Below, one piece after another: positions 43,519 to 52,691 of a DNA stretch of 64,000 bases. The notes under the pieces are model-generated. The model made no database searches and was not told the DNA's origin. It saw only the letters and a program-made list of their open reading frames with translations. The stretch is from Poseidonibacter lekithochrous (GTDB taxonomy: Bacteria; Campylobacterota; Campylobacteria; Campylobacterales; Arcobacteraceae): assembly GCF_018861145.1 (NCBI RefSeq), contig NZ_JAHKQT010000009.1, positions 62,001 through 126,000 on the forward strand. The letters run 5' to 3'. A program made the translations under genes and the position numbers. The first letter of the stretch is position 1. Each line of letters opens with the position of its first letter.

Positions 43519-43551
43519 GAATTTTAAAAGAGATAATCTCTTTTAAAATTC
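43519..43551. terminator. Bidirectional terminator between the SprT-like and TonB receptor genes
   Basis: A perfect 16-bp inverted repeat (43519-43534 with 43536-43551) around a single central base; the end of the TonB receptor gene lies inside the right arm. Confidence 0.85.
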
Positions 43552-45555
43552 ATATTTTACACTAAATTTAAAATCTCTACCTATATCTCTTCTATAATCA
43601 TCATCACTAGAACCTGATAATGTTGTATGAGGAGCATAATATTTATTTGTTAAGTTAGTCACAGCTGCATAATATGTCCATTTTTTACCTACTTGATATT
43701 TTGTACTAATATCATGTGTTGTATATCCACCTCTTGTAACTTGATCAGCATTATCAATACCTGCAACAGCTGTTAAAGTATAATCCATACTCAATCCATC
43801 TAAAAGTTCTGCTCCAAGATTTAATACAACTTTTTTACTATCCCATCCACCAACTCTTCTTATTGCCAATGGTTCACCAGATTGTCCAGCATCTTTTTCA
43901 TCATAAACATTTGTATCAACTTGAGAAAAAGAAAGTGATGCAAAATAGTTATCTATAAAATATGACCCTTTTATCTCAAAACCTTTTAAAACATATTCAT
44001 AATCAGAATTATAAATATCAGTTAATGCTAATCCTGCTTCACCTGAATAACTAAATTTACCACTTGCGTTTGTAAGACCTGAGTATGAAGTTATTAAATC
44101 ATTAACTTCTGTTCTAAAGATATTTGCATTAAAAATAAAACCATCAGTATTAGTAAAAAGTTCCTCACCTCTTAGTTCATATCCAATTTCATATCTAGTT
44201 GATTTTTCAGCTTCTAAATCTTTTGAGTATGTAGTATCATCTCTAATATTCATTGCCCATGTAAAAGGAATTGTTCCACTCATTCTTGATGATTGTCCAT
44301 AGTTTGCATATACATTTGAGTTTTCATTTATTTTATAATCAAGTCCAAAATTTGGAGAAGTTGTAGTATCACTTACTTCTCCTAAACCTGTTTCAAATTC
44401 ATACTTATCAAATCGTACTCCATAATTAATATCAAGATTATTTATAGTTGTTTTGTTTTGAATAAATACTGCTTTGTTATTTGAACTAATTGGAGCATAA
44501 TGTGATGGAGTAGCAGCAATACTTGTAACAGATGCATTTGAAGTTGATTCCTCATCTTCTACTTGTACACCTAAAGAGATTTTATTTTTTATAGACTCAG
44601 TATCTAAATAAAAGTGGTTTTGTAGTTTTACGCCTACTGTATCATTATCATATTGATAATCGTATTTTTCTCTATCCACTTCTATATTAGTAAAGTACAT
44701 ATTTGTATCAAGATTAAGTAAATTTCCATTACTATAGTTATGTTGAAGGGTATAATTTGTAGTTGTTGATAGTACGTTTTCTAATAATGTTGGGTCTACA
44801 TTTAGTCCTTTATCACTTCCTGTTTTACCCCATTGCATATCTCCACTATTTGAGTTTTGATTAAAAGATAGTTTTAAATCATGATTATTAAGATCATTAA
44901 GAGTCAATTTTAAAAGATAGTTTCTATCTTTGTACGCAGTTGCTAACATTTCATCATTATTTCCATCTTCATAATTATCACTATTTACACCTGAAACTGA
45001 TGCTAAAATCCCATAATGTTTATCATAAACACCATAAGCAGTTAAACTTCCACTTTTTGAATTAGTATTTGTACTATACCCAGCCTTTACAATACCACCA
45101 ACATTTTTTCCATTTTTTACAAAATCTTGTGCATCTTTAGTCGTCATCTCAACAGAACCACCAAGTGAACCGCCTTTTGATACATCAGGAGAAGTTTTTA
45201 CTTTTACAACTTTTAATATATCAGGATTTATTCCTAATTCATTACCTCTATGTTGAAAAATATTTGTTCCTTGCGTAGCACCATCAAGACTTATATTTAA
45301 AGTTGAACTTTCAATTCCTCTTACATAAACTCTTTTTGCATTTGAAGAACCACCTCCACCAAGTTCTACTGATGCTTCTTTTTTAAAAAGATCAAAAACT
45401 GAATTTGCTTGATTTTGTTCTTCTTTTTCTAAATCAATTGAAACAGAATTTGTTTGTCTTTGACTTTGTTCTTCAATTCTTATTTCATCTAATACTATTG
45501 CACTTTGTGCTACTAAATAGCATGGTAATATTATTGATAAACCAATGTATTTCAT
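43543..45555 (-). CDS. TonB-dependent outer-membrane receptor
   Basis: A 670-residue receptor with a signal peptide (about 1-16). The plug domain spans about 35-150 (SVFDLFKKEASVELGGGGS, RVYVRGIESSTLNISLDGA). The 22-strand barrel ends in Phe (FKFSVKYEF), the usual outer-membrane assembly signal. Several barrel strings, such as NVYANYGQSSRMSG, match siderophore/haem-type receptors, but the ligand cannot be assigned. No tonB, exbBD or ABC genes adjoin. Two palindromes lie upstream and probably control it. Confidence 0.93.
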   Translation of the reverse strand: MKYIGLSIILPCYLVAQSAIVLDEIRIEEQSQRQTNSVSIDLEKEEQNQANSVFDLFKKEASVELGGGGSSNAKRVYVRGIESSTLNISLDGATQGTNIFQHRGNELGINPDILKVVKVKTSPDVSKGGSLGGSVEMTTKDAQDFVKNGKNVGGIVKAGYSTNTNSKSGSLTAYGVYDKHYGILASVSGVNSDNYEDGNNDEMLATAYKDRNYLLKLTLNDLNNHDLKLSFNQNSNSGDMQWGKTGSDKGLNVDPTLLENVLSTTTNYTLQHNYSNGNLLNLDTNMYFTNIEVDREKYDYQYDNDTVGVKLQNHFYLDTESIKNKISLGVQVEDEESTSNASVTSIAATPSHYAPISSNNKAVFIQNKTTINNLDINYGVRFDKYEFETGLGEVSDTTTSPNFGLDYKINENSNVYANYGQSSRMSGTIPFTWAMNIRDDTTYSKDLEAEKSTRYEIGYELRGEELFTNTDGFIFNANIFRTEVNDLITSYSGLTNASGKFSYSGEAGLALTDIYNSDYEYVLKGFEIKGSYFIDNYFASLSFSQVDTNVYDEKDAGQSGEPLAIRRVGGWDSKKVVLNLGAELLDGLSMDYTLTAVAGIDNADQVTRGGYTTHDISTKYQVGKKWTYYAAVTNLTNKYYAPHTTLSGSSDDDYRRDIGRDFKFSVKYEF

Positions 45556-45579
45556 TTATTTCCTTTATTTACAATCTAG

Positions 45580-45596
45580 ATGCAACCTAGTCGTAT
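45580..45596. promoter_or_regulatory. Operator-like palindrome, proximal copy, TonB receptor promoter
   Basis: ATGCAACCTAGTCGTAT is an imperfect copy (three of 17 bases differ) of the perfect palindrome at 45629-45645. It lies 25 bases upstream of the receptor start, downstream of a TTATAC-like -10 on the minus strand, a place suited to repression. Confidence 0.5.
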
Positions 45597-45628
45597 AATT
45601 TGTGAAATAATATAGTTTTAATTATTAA

Positions 45629-45645
45629 ATGCAACTTAGTTGCAT
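45629..45645. promoter_or_regulatory. Operator-like palindrome, distal copy, TonB receptor promoter
   Basis: ATGCAACT-T-AGTTGCAT is a perfect 8-1-8 palindrome, 49 bases centre to centre from the proximal copy, so the two bracket the promoter. The sequence does not look like the usual Fur or Zur box that I know. The regulator is unknown. Confidence 0.55.
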
Positions 45646-45760
45646 ATAAGTTTTTATAATATAAATACTTAAAAGTAAAAAGTATTAATTCATCTCTTAC
45701 TTTGATTTTTCACAATGATTCTACTTTTTAGATATACTATTACTTTTTTAAAGGAACAAA

Positions 45761-46231
45761 ATGAAATTTTTATTAATACTACTCATATTTACTAACTTTG
45801 TATTTGCAAGTTATACTATAAAATACCAAGGTTTAACACTTGGAAATATTGAAAACTTTGATACACTAAAAGACAATTATCTAGAAGCAAGTGTAACAAA
45901 TAAAATTGCACGGTTTTTATTAGGAAAAGATAAGTTTGTATTTTATAATGAAGATTATAAAGGTAAAAAAGATGATGAAAATACAAAATACAAAAAAGAT
46001 AACTATGCAATAGTTTATATACTAAATAAAGCTTTTTCAAACAATACAGAAGATGAGAGAATAGAAGTAAAAAAAGATAAGTTTATTGATGTAAAATTTG
46101 ATAAAAATTTTAAATTTATTTATAACTCTAGAAATAGAATAAAAAGTAAAGGTTATTTTGAGATGAAAGATGGAGAATTAGAGTCTTTGATTGAAGATGT
46201 AAACTCAATAAAAATAATAAAAAATAAATAA
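45761..46231 (+). CDS. Small exported protein of unknown function
   Basis: A 156-residue protein with a clear signal peptide (MKFLLILLIFTNFVFA, cut before SYT). The mature part begins YTIKYQGLTLGNIENFD and is rich in Lys/Asp with alternating beta-like segments. An AAAGGAACAAA ribosome site supports the start. It lies between the TonB receptor promoter and a tRNA gene. I do not recognise the family; a lipid- or periplasm-associated protein similar to DUF3108 types is possible but not shown. Confidence 0.7.
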   Translation: MKFLLILLIFTNFVFASYTIKYQGLTLGNIENFDTLKDNYLEASVTNKIARFLLGKDKFVFYNEDYKGKKDDENTKYKKDNYAIVYILNKAFSNNTEDERIEVKKDKFIDVKFDKNFKFIYNSRNRIKSKGYFEMKDGELESLIEDVNSIKIIKNK

Positions 46232-46256
46232 ATTTAAAGAAATTTTATAAATACCC

Positions 46257-46285
46257 TTGACAAAAAGTAAAAATAATACTACAAT
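46257..46285 (+). promoter_or_regulatory. Sigma-70 promoter of tRNA-Pro
   Basis: TTGACA (46257-46262), a 17-base spacer and TACAAT (46280-46285) stand 18 bases before the tRNA. This is the best -35/-10 pair seen in the window. Confidence 0.75.
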
Positions 46286-46302
46286 TCCGTCCTATTAATC
46301 GT

Positions 46303-46379
46303 CGGAGTGTAGCGCAGCCTGGTAGCGCACCTGGTTTGGGACCAGGGGGTCGAAGGTTCGAGTCCTTTCACTCCGACCA
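46303..46379 (+). tRNA. tRNA-Pro (anticodon TGG)
   Basis: A 77-base cloverleaf. The acceptor arms are CGGAGTG and CACTCCG, with A then an encoded CCA at 46377-46379. The D arm contains AGCGCAGCCTGGTAGCGC. The anticodon stem CCTGG/CCAGG has loop TTTGGGA, anticodon TGG. The T arm contains GGTTCGAGTCC. No mobile element adjoins its 3' end. Confidence 0.97.
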
Positions 46380-46505
46380 TTTAAACTAACTTTTTTAGAA
46401 ACTACTTTTTTACTAAATATAAACAATACTAATCTATCAAACTATTACACAAACTATACAAATTAACAATAATTTAGGCTAAAATACTAAAAAAAGGAAT
46501 TTAAT

Positions 46506-47054
46506 ATGATTCAAAGAATTTTTTTAATATTTATTCTTTCATTTTCAATTTTAATAGCAAAGGAAAATAAAATGTCAATTTATGACTATAATGTAAAAGA
46601 TATAAAAGACAATGAAATTTCAATGTCAAAATACAAAAATAAAGTTTTACTAATTGTAAATGTAGCAAGTAAATGTGGCTTTACTGGTCAATATGAAGGA
46701 TTAGAAAACTTATATAAAAAGTATAAAGATGAAGATTTCATGGTTTTAGGTTTCCCTTCAAATCAATTTTCAAATCAAGAACCAGGTTCGAATAAAGAAA
46801 TTCAAGAATTTTGTCGTTTAACATATGGAGTTGAGTTTGATATGTTTGCAAAAGTTGATGTAAATGGAGAAAATGAAATTCCATTGTATACATATTTAAA
46901 AAAAGAAGCTTCTGGAATTTTAGGAACTGAAAGTATTAAATGGAATTTTACAAAATTTTTAGTTGATAAAGATGGAAAAGTTATTGATAGATTTGGTTCA
47001 ACTACAAAACCTGAAGATATAGAAGATGATATAAAAAAACTTTTAAGCAAGTAG
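46506..47054 (+). CDS. Glutathione peroxidase family protein, probably exported
   Basis: A 182-residue thioredoxin-fold peroxidase reducing hydroperoxides. The catalytic region is VASKCGFTGQYEGL (Cys near 55), followed by LGFPSNQFSNQEPG and the WNFTKFLVD segment near 142. The bacterial Cys form is used rather than Sec. The first 18 residues (IFLIFILSFSILIA) look like a signal or anchor, and a second ATG at residue 23 would give a cytoplasmic form. The AAAGGAATTTAAT site favours the first ATG, hence export. Confidence 0.9.
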   Translation: MIQRIFLIFILSFSILIAKENKMSIYDYNVKDIKDNEISMSKYKNKVLLIVNVASKCGFTGQYEGLENLYKKYKDEDFMVLGFPSNQFSNQEPGSNKEIQEFCRLTYGVEFDMFAKVDVNGENEIPLYTYLKKEASGILGTESIKWNFTKFLVDKDGKVIDRFGSTTKPEDIEDDIKKLLSK

Positions 47055-47067
47055 ATTAATAATATAG

Positions 47068-47829
47068 ATGCAAATAGACGAACTAAAAAAATACAATTTA
47101 TTAAAAAAAACTAAAAAACTAAAACTTGAAAAACTTGAAAATCAAGGAGTTTGTAATATTTTATATAAAATACAAACTCCTGAAAAAAACTATATTCTAA
47201 GAGTTTTTAAATATGCTCATACAAATGAGCAATCAAGAAAAAATGAAATTAGAATCCAAAATAAAGCATTTGAAAAAAATATAGCTGCAAAAGTTTATGT
47301 TCATGATGAAAAAAATTCTTTGATGATTTGTGATTTTTTACAAGGTCATCATAAAGAAAAATTAAAGAAAAAAGATATAAAAGATTTAGTAAAAAGTCTT
47401 AAAAAACTTCATAAAATAAAAATAAAAGATACTCCATATAAGATAGAAGATGATTTTAAAAACTATAAAAAAATACTAAAAGATAAGAAATCAAAACAGA
47501 TTATTAAAGCATCTGTAAAAGAATTAAAAAAAATAAAAAAATATAAGTTTGAAAAAGTTTTATGTCATCATGATTTAAATCAGAACAATATTTTGTTTAA
47601 TAAAAACATAGTAAAGTTTATTGATTGGGAATTTGCATGTGTAAATGATAGATTTTTTGATATTGCAAATATTTGCTTTGAATTTAAATTAGATAAAAAT
47701 GAAGAAAAAATACTTTTAAAAAAGTATTTAAAAAAAGTTAAAAACAAAGATATTAAAAAACTTGCTTCCTATAAAATAGTATATAAAAACCTTTGGAGTT
47801 TGTGGTTTAAAGCCTTAAAACAAAGTTAG
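47068..47829 (+). CDS. Choline kinase/APH-like phosphotransferase
   Basis: A 253-residue Lys-rich protein with the kinase catalytic loop CHHDLNQNNILFN (about 165-177) and the metal motif FIDWEFACVND (about 184-194), as in LicA-type choline kinases and aminoglycoside phosphotransferases. The N-lobe glycine-rich segment is weak (NQGVCNILYKI). LicA-like enzymes act in surface phosphocholine decoration, but substrate assignment is uncertain. It overlaps the convergent SRAP gene by 15 bases. Confidence 0.8.
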   Translation: MQIDELKKYNLLKKTKKLKLEKLENQGVCNILYKIQTPEKNYILRVFKYAHTNEQSRKNEIRIQNKAFEKNIAAKVYVHDEKNSLMICDFLQGHHKEKLKKKDIKDLVKSLKKLHKIKIKDTPYKIEDDFKNYKKILKDKKSKQIIKASVKELKKIKKYKFEKVLCHHDLNQNNILFNKNIVKFIDWEFACVNDRFFDIANICFEFKLDKNEEKILLKKYLKKVKNKDIKKLASYKIVYKNLWSLWFKALKQS

Positions 47830-48522
47830 TTGCCCTACTTCTTTTAACCCCTCTTTTACTTTCTTTTCTTCAACTTTTTTAATACAAATCACCTCATCAA
47901 ATAAAACTTTATTTACTTCATTCGTAACTTCATAAATATCTATCTTTTCATTTGGATATATTTTAAATAAACTATTTACTTCTTTTATATCTTCACTTTT
48001 TAACCAAGTAGTAAAATCTTTCTTTTCTAAGACTATAGGCATGCGATGATGTATTTCCCCTAGTTTTTCATTTGCATCACAAGTTATTAATGCAATTGTA
48101 ACAATCTTCATATTTAACTGCTCATCAAAATACTCATCCCAAATACCAGCAAGTGCTAAATAGTTATTTTTTAAATCACTTACAAGATACGGTATTTTTT
48201 CTTTATCATCTTTTTCCCACTCATAAAAACCATTTATAGGAATGATACAGCGTCTGTATTTAAATGACTCTCTAAAAGTTTTCTTTTCATAAATACTTTC
48301 ACTACGTGCATTTATATTCATAGAAGTCTTTGAACTAGCCCAAGAAGGCAAGTAACCAAAGTGCGCATATAAATAGTTACCATTGTTTAAAAGTGCAGGA
48401 ATTGGAGTTGTAGGGGGAATATTATATCTAGGGTTTAATTCTCCAATCATATCATTTTTGATTAATTCTATTGCATCGTCTTTGAATGCTTTGTCTTTGT
48501 ATATACTTAATCGTCCTGGCAT
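47815..48522 (-). CDS. SRAP (YedK/HMCES-like) protein lacking the catalytic Cys2
   Basis: A 235-residue SOS-response-associated domain protein. YedK and HMCES cap abasic sites in single-stranded DNA through Cys2 of MCGR. Here the N-terminus is MPGRLSIY, with Pro in place of Cys, while other conserved parts remain: PRYNIPPTTP, NARSES near 70, the glutamate in INGFYEWEK near 99 and the histidine in IHHRMPIVL near 160. GGA lies 9 bases before the ATG and no other start restores a cysteine. The C-terminus GQLTLF resembles the beta-clamp binding pentapeptide QL-x-LF, which would recruit it to the replisome. Confidence 0.88.
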   Translation of the reverse strand: MPGRLSIYKDKAFKDDAIELIKNDMIGELNPRYNIPPTTPIPALLNNGNYLYAHFGYLPSWASSKTSMNINARSESIYEKKTFRESFKYRRCIIPINGFYEWEKDDKEKIPYLVSDLKNNYLALAGIWDEYFDEQLNMKIVTIALITCDANEKLGEIHHRMPIVLEKKDFTTWLKSEDIKEVNSLFKIYPNEKIDIYEVTNEVNKVLFDEVICIKKVEEKKVKEGLKEVGQLTLF

Positions 48523-48591
48523 AAATTAAAATCCATATATAAAAAATAAAAACCTATAAAAATGAGATTCGACTTTACCATTTCTTTACCT

Positions 48592-50331
48592 TTAAATTGA
48601 TTCTTCTATTGTTTCAACTTTATTACGTCCACGATCCTTGGCTACATAAAGTGCTTGATCTGCTCTAGCTATCATACTATCTAAAGTTTCCCCTTTTTTA
48701 TAAATGGATACTCCAAAACTTGCAGTTTTATGCTTCACAATTGAGAAATTATAAGTTTCTATTTTTTCTCGAAGTTTATTTGCTAAGACAAGCATATTTT
48801 CTAAACTTGTTTCTGAACAAACAATCATAAATTCTTCTCCACCCCATCTTCCAATAAAGTCTGTTTTTCTAATATATTTCTTCATAAGTGATGAGAATTC
48901 AACTAAAATTGTATCTCCTACTTGATGTCCATATGTATCATTTACACTTTTGAAAAAGTCAATATCAACAATTATAACTCCGAATATTGTATTATAGCGA
49001 TTAAATTGTTCCACTGCATAATCTAATGCAGTATCTAATTTAATACGATTATAAAGTCCTGTTAATTTATCTGTAATTGAGAGTTGTTTTAATTGTTTAT
49101 TTTTCTCTCTAAGTTGGATTGTTCTATCTTCTACTTTTTGTTCTAAGTCTGTTTGATATTCAGATATAGATTCTGACATATCAGTAAGGGAAGTAGATAG
49201 TTGATCAATCTCTAAAACTTTACTCTTTATCTTCTTTACCTTGGAAAAATCTCTATTTTTTACTTTTTTACTCTCTTCCATAAGTAAAGAAATAGGTTTT
49301 ACTATAATAGAAGAGAAATAGAATATGATAGGTATAATTAACAACATCAGAACCAGCATAACAAAAATCATAGTTTTTATTTTTTCATTATAAGGTTGTG
49401 TAATCGCATCAACTTCACTATAACTATAAAGGAAATCTTCATTTATAGGAACAATAGAATAAATATATTCTTTATTATCTATTTCAATTTCTTCCAACAG
49501 ATGTTTTTTTGTAATATCTTTAATAAACAAAGTTTTAATTTTCTTGATAACAATATTATTTGTAATTCCTGAAGAACTTGCTATAACATATCCTTTTTCA
49601 TCTATTAGGTAAGAATTTGTTAACGCATCACCTCCATTTTGTTTTAAAATAGTATTAAGATTACTAATAAGCAGATCTAATGCAAATACATTCTGCGTAT
49701 TTGGGATTTTTTTACCATATGTTACTCCCTTTGAATCAATATTTGAGAATTCATATGGCTTAGTTTTAATTACATTTTTATCAACTATAGCTTTTTTATA
49801 CCAAGGTCTAGTAGTAGATAAATAACTGTTTTTTGATTCTGAGGATGATGTTTTTTGTAAATTTTTATCCAGAAGCGTTATCGTTCCCTTCCCTTTTTGA
49901 ATTACTATGAGTAACCATCTATCAGAGAGTTTCGCATTATATTCTTTACGAAGATTATTATCAATATTTAAATTGATAATTTCAAAAAAGCTATCATCCT
50001 CAAAACCAACATAAGCAGCATACATATTCTTATTATTGATAAGAATATCAGAAAATATTGTAAGGTAAAGTTGTTGATTAGCAAGAATTTCATCAAATGA
50101 TTTTTCTTGTAAAAAATTACTAATATTGATTGTATTATTTGAATTTACTTTATTCATATTATTTATACTATCTTCTACTTTTGAGATTAAAAGATTCATT
50201 TGATTATTAATTGAACGTTGAAGAAGCTCTTTACCAAAGCTATATTGTATATAAAACATAGATAAAATTATCAATGCAGATAAAAAAAGAAAAAGGGAAA
50301 CGACAGTAAATTTAATTGAGATTTTATTCAT
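48592..50331 (-). CDS. Membrane diguanylate cyclase (dCache-HAMP-GGDEF)
   Basis: A 579-residue inner-membrane enzyme. Membrane helices at about 9-30 and 318-342 enclose a periplasmic dCache sensor (STTRPWYKKAI near 172, GYVIASSSGI near 245). A HAMP region and a coiled coil (EYQTDLEQKVEDRTIQLREK near 392) follow. The GGDEF domain starts near 420 with LTGLYNRIKLD; its active site is GGEEF at about 496-500, a functional variant in many cyclases. AAGGAAAAAATTTT precedes the ATG. Confidence 0.93.
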   Translation of the reverse strand: MNKISIKFTVVSLFLFLSALIILSMFYIQYSFGKELLQRSINNQMNLLISKVEDSINNMNKVNSNNTINISNFLQEKSFDEILANQQLYLTIFSDILINNKNMYAAYVGFEDDSFFEIINLNIDNNLRKEYNAKLSDRWLLIVIQKGKGTITLLDKNLQKTSSSESKNSYLSTTRPWYKKAIVDKNVIKTKPYEFSNIDSKGVTYGKKIPNTQNVFALDLLISNLNTILKQNGGDALTNSYLIDEKGYVIASSSGITNNIVIKKIKTLFIKDITKKHLLEEIEIDNKEYIYSIVPINEDFLYSYSEVDAITQPYNEKIKTMIFVMLVLMLLIIPIIFYFSSIIVKPISLLMEESKKVKNRDFSKVKKIKSKVLEIDQLSTSLTDMSESISEYQTDLEQKVEDRTIQLREKNKQLKQLSITDKLTGLYNRIKLDTALDYAVEQFNRYNTIFGVIIVDIDFFKSVNDTYGHQVGDTILVEFSSLMKKYIRKTDFIGRWGGEEFMIVCSETSLENMLVLANKLREKIETYNFSIVKHKTASFGVSIYKKGETLDSMIARADQALYVAKDRGRNKVETIEESI

Positions 50332-50502
50332 AAAATTTTTTCCTTAAAACTTGATAATTAAGTATTATAATATTTTATTATTTTTTAATATAACTACTCA
50401 TTAAATATAATAAAATATCAAGAGAAATAAACAAAAAACTTACAACAGTATCTTTTCTTACATCTTCACAAGTAAAAAGCTTAATTTAGATATCATTCCA
50501 CA

Positions 50503-52362
50503 ATGCAATTAGAAGAGAAATTAAAACAATTACCAAACGATGCTGGCGTTTATCAATACTTTGATAAAGATGGAAGATTATTATATATTGGAAAAGCTAA
50601 GGTATTAAAAAATAGAGTTAAATCTTATTTTAAATTTACTCCAAAACTACTTCCTTCTGATAAACTAGGTCCTAGAATTTATAGGATGATTAGTCAAACA
50701 ACTTGGATTGAATGGATTGTGGTTCCAAATGAACATGATGCTTTGATTTTAGAAAATTCTCTTATTAAACAACTAAAACCAAAATATAATATTTTACTTC
50801 GTGATGATAAAACCTATCCATATATTTATATAGATTACGCAGAGTTATTTCCTAGACTTGAAATCACAAGAAAGGTTTATAAGAATAAAAATATAAAATA
50901 CTTTGGTCCCTACTCTACAGGTGCAAGAGATATGCTTGATAGTATTTATGAAATAGTTCCACTTGTTCAAAAAAAATCCTGTATTAAAGGAAAAGAAGCT
51001 TGTCTATTTCATCAAATAAAAAGATGTCATGCTCCATGTGAGGATAAAATTTCAACAGTAGAATATTCAAAGATTGTAGATACGGCTATTGATTATATTT
51101 ATAATAAATCAAAACTAATTTCAAAATTAAATGAAAAGATGATGGAATACTCTGAAGATTTTAGATTCGAAGAAGCTATGAAGTTAAGAGATAGAATAAA
51201 AACTATTGAGAAATCTCAAATAAAATCAGGAATGGATTTAGCAACAAACGAAAATCTAGATGTTTTTGCAATAAAAGCTTCAAATAAAAAAGCTGTTGTT
51301 GTAAGAATGTTTATACGTGATGGAAAACTAACTTCTTCTTCTTATGATTTTATAAAAATCAATTTCTTAGATGAAGAATTAAATATAGATTTAAATGAAG
51401 CATATCAAAGAGCTATTATAAACTACTATGATAATGAAATTCCTGTATTACCAAAAGAAGTCTTAACAGGGATAGAAATAGAAGAGAAAGAAGATATTGA
51501 AGAGTTTTTATATAATAAATTCTCTAAAAAAATCAAACTTATAAATCCTAAGAAAGATAAGAAAAAAGACTTAGTTCAAATAGCTTTAAATAACTGTGAT
51601 GAACTTCTTAGAATTGACTCATCAAAAAATCAAAGTACTATATATACAGAGCTTCAAAAACTTTTTTCATTACAAACAACTCCATCAAGAATTGAGTCTT
51701 ATGATAACTCTCATATGATGGGACAAGCAACTGTTGGAGCTATGGTTGTATGGAATGAAGAGCTAAATGCCTTTGATAAAAAGGACTTTAGACATTATAA
51801 TCTTGAATCAAAAGATGAATACTCACAAATGAGAGAAATGCTAATGCGAAGAGTTGATAGCTTTGAAAAGAATCCAGCTCCTGATCTTTGGATACTTGAT
51901 GGTGGGTCAACTCTTTTAAAATTAGCCTATGATATTGTAAATTCAACTGGAGTAAATCTTGATGTTATTGCGATTGCAAAAGAAAAAGTAGATGCAAAAG
52001 CACATAGAGCTAAGGGTGCTGCTAAAGATATAGTTCACTATAAAGATGATAAAGGTGAGTATCGAGCTTTAAAATTAGAAACTAGTGATCAAAGATTACA
52101 ATTTGTACAAAGACAAAGAGATGAAGCTCATAGATTTGTAATAAACTTTCATAAGAAACAAAAACGAAAAGAAGATAAGCAAATTTCACTACTTCAAATC
52201 AAAGGAATTGGAGAAGCTAAAGTGAAAAAACTTCTTTTATATTTTGGTGAATTTGAAAAAATCAAAAGTGCTACAGAACAAGAGTTAACTGAAGTGCTAA
52301 ATAAAAAAGATGCTCTTGTTATTATTGATTATTTTAAAGGTGAAAAAAATCAAAATGAATAG
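50503..52362 (+). CDS. uvrC: Excinuclease ABC subunit C (UvrC)
   Basis: UvrC makes the two incisions around DNA lesions during nucleotide excision repair. The 619-residue protein has the GIY-YIG nuclease at the N-terminus (GVYQYFDKDGRLLYIGKAK, about 15-33), the ACLFHQIKRCHAPC cysteine region near 170, a UVR helix pair near 208-240 (RFEEAMKLRDRIK), the RNase H-like nuclease with ESYDNSHMMG near 402 and WILDGG near 469, and a helix-hairpin-helix end (LLQIKGIGEAKVKKL). All parts are intact. The ribosome site is weak. Confidence 0.97.
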   Translation: MQLEEKLKQLPNDAGVYQYFDKDGRLLYIGKAKVLKNRVKSYFKFTPKLLPSDKLGPRIYRMISQTTWIEWIVVPNEHDALILENSLIKQLKPKYNILLRDDKTYPYIYIDYAELFPRLEITRKVYKNKNIKYFGPYSTGARDMLDSIYEIVPLVQKKSCIKGKEACLFHQIKRCHAPCEDKISTVEYSKIVDTAIDYIYNKSKLISKLNEKMMEYSEDFRFEEAMKLRDRIKTIEKSQIKSGMDLATNENLDVFAIKASNKKAVVVRMFIRDGKLTSSSYDFIKINFLDEELNIDLNEAYQRAIINYYDNEIPVLPKEVLTGIEIEEKEDIEEFLYNKFSKKIKLINPKKDKKKDLVQIALNNCDELLRIDSSKNQSTIYTELQKLFSLQTTPSRIESYDNSHMMGQATVGAMVVWNEELNAFDKKDFRHYNLESKDEYSQMREMLMRRVDSFEKNPAPDLWILDGGSTLLKLAYDIVNSTGVNLDVIAIAKEKVDAKAHRAKGAAKDIVHYKDDKGEYRALKLETSDQRLQFVQRQRDEAHRFVINFHKKQKRKEDKQISLLQIKGIGEAKVKKLLLYFGEFEKIKSATEQELTEVLNKKDALVIIDYFKGEKNQNE

Positions 52363-52678
52363 AAATTTGATAATTACAAAAAGTTATTCACATACTTTTC
52401 ACATAGTTTTAAATTTTATTCATCAAATAAATAACATCTTATATAAAACTGAGTTTTATATTGAACTAAGTAAAAAAACTTACATTTTCCTAACTTCAAT
52501 AAAAACAATAAGAATCCCTATAAATAGGTATTGTAAGACAATTTATATAATAAATAATTTCTTTTTCTATCTTATTAATATATATAATTTATATAATAAT
52601 TTATTTATACAAACTTCTATTTTATGGGCTCTAAAAGAAAATGTGAAAAAGCCATGTGAAAAACTTTTATCTCTATAA
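52355..52678 (+). CDS. Doubtful small ORF after uvrC
   Basis: An open frame of 107 codons from an ATG that overlaps the uvrC stop (ATGAATAG). The product would be rich in Ile, Asn, Tyr and Phe, with a hydrophobic stretch near 70-90 (IYIINNFFFYLINIYNLY), and I recognise no domain. The next gene starts 13 bases after its end. An open frame this long is unlikely by chance in such AT-rich DNA if nothing codes on the other strand, but the amino-acid content looks like untranslated AT-rich sequence. If it is not a gene, 52363-52691 is an intergenic stretch with nothing else recognised. Confidence 0.3.
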   Translation: MNRNLIITKSYSHTFHIVLNFIHQINNILYKTEFYIELSKKTYIFLTSIKTIRIPINRYCKTIYIINNFFFYLINIYNLYNNLFIQTSILWALKENVKKPCEKLLSL

Positions 52679-52691
52679 GGACTAGATAATA

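Noticed and set aside
52310-52354. Upstream extension of the small ORF after uvrC (start at 52310).
   Set aside because: That part overlaps the last codons of UvrC in another frame; if the ORF is real, the ATG at 52355 is the better start.
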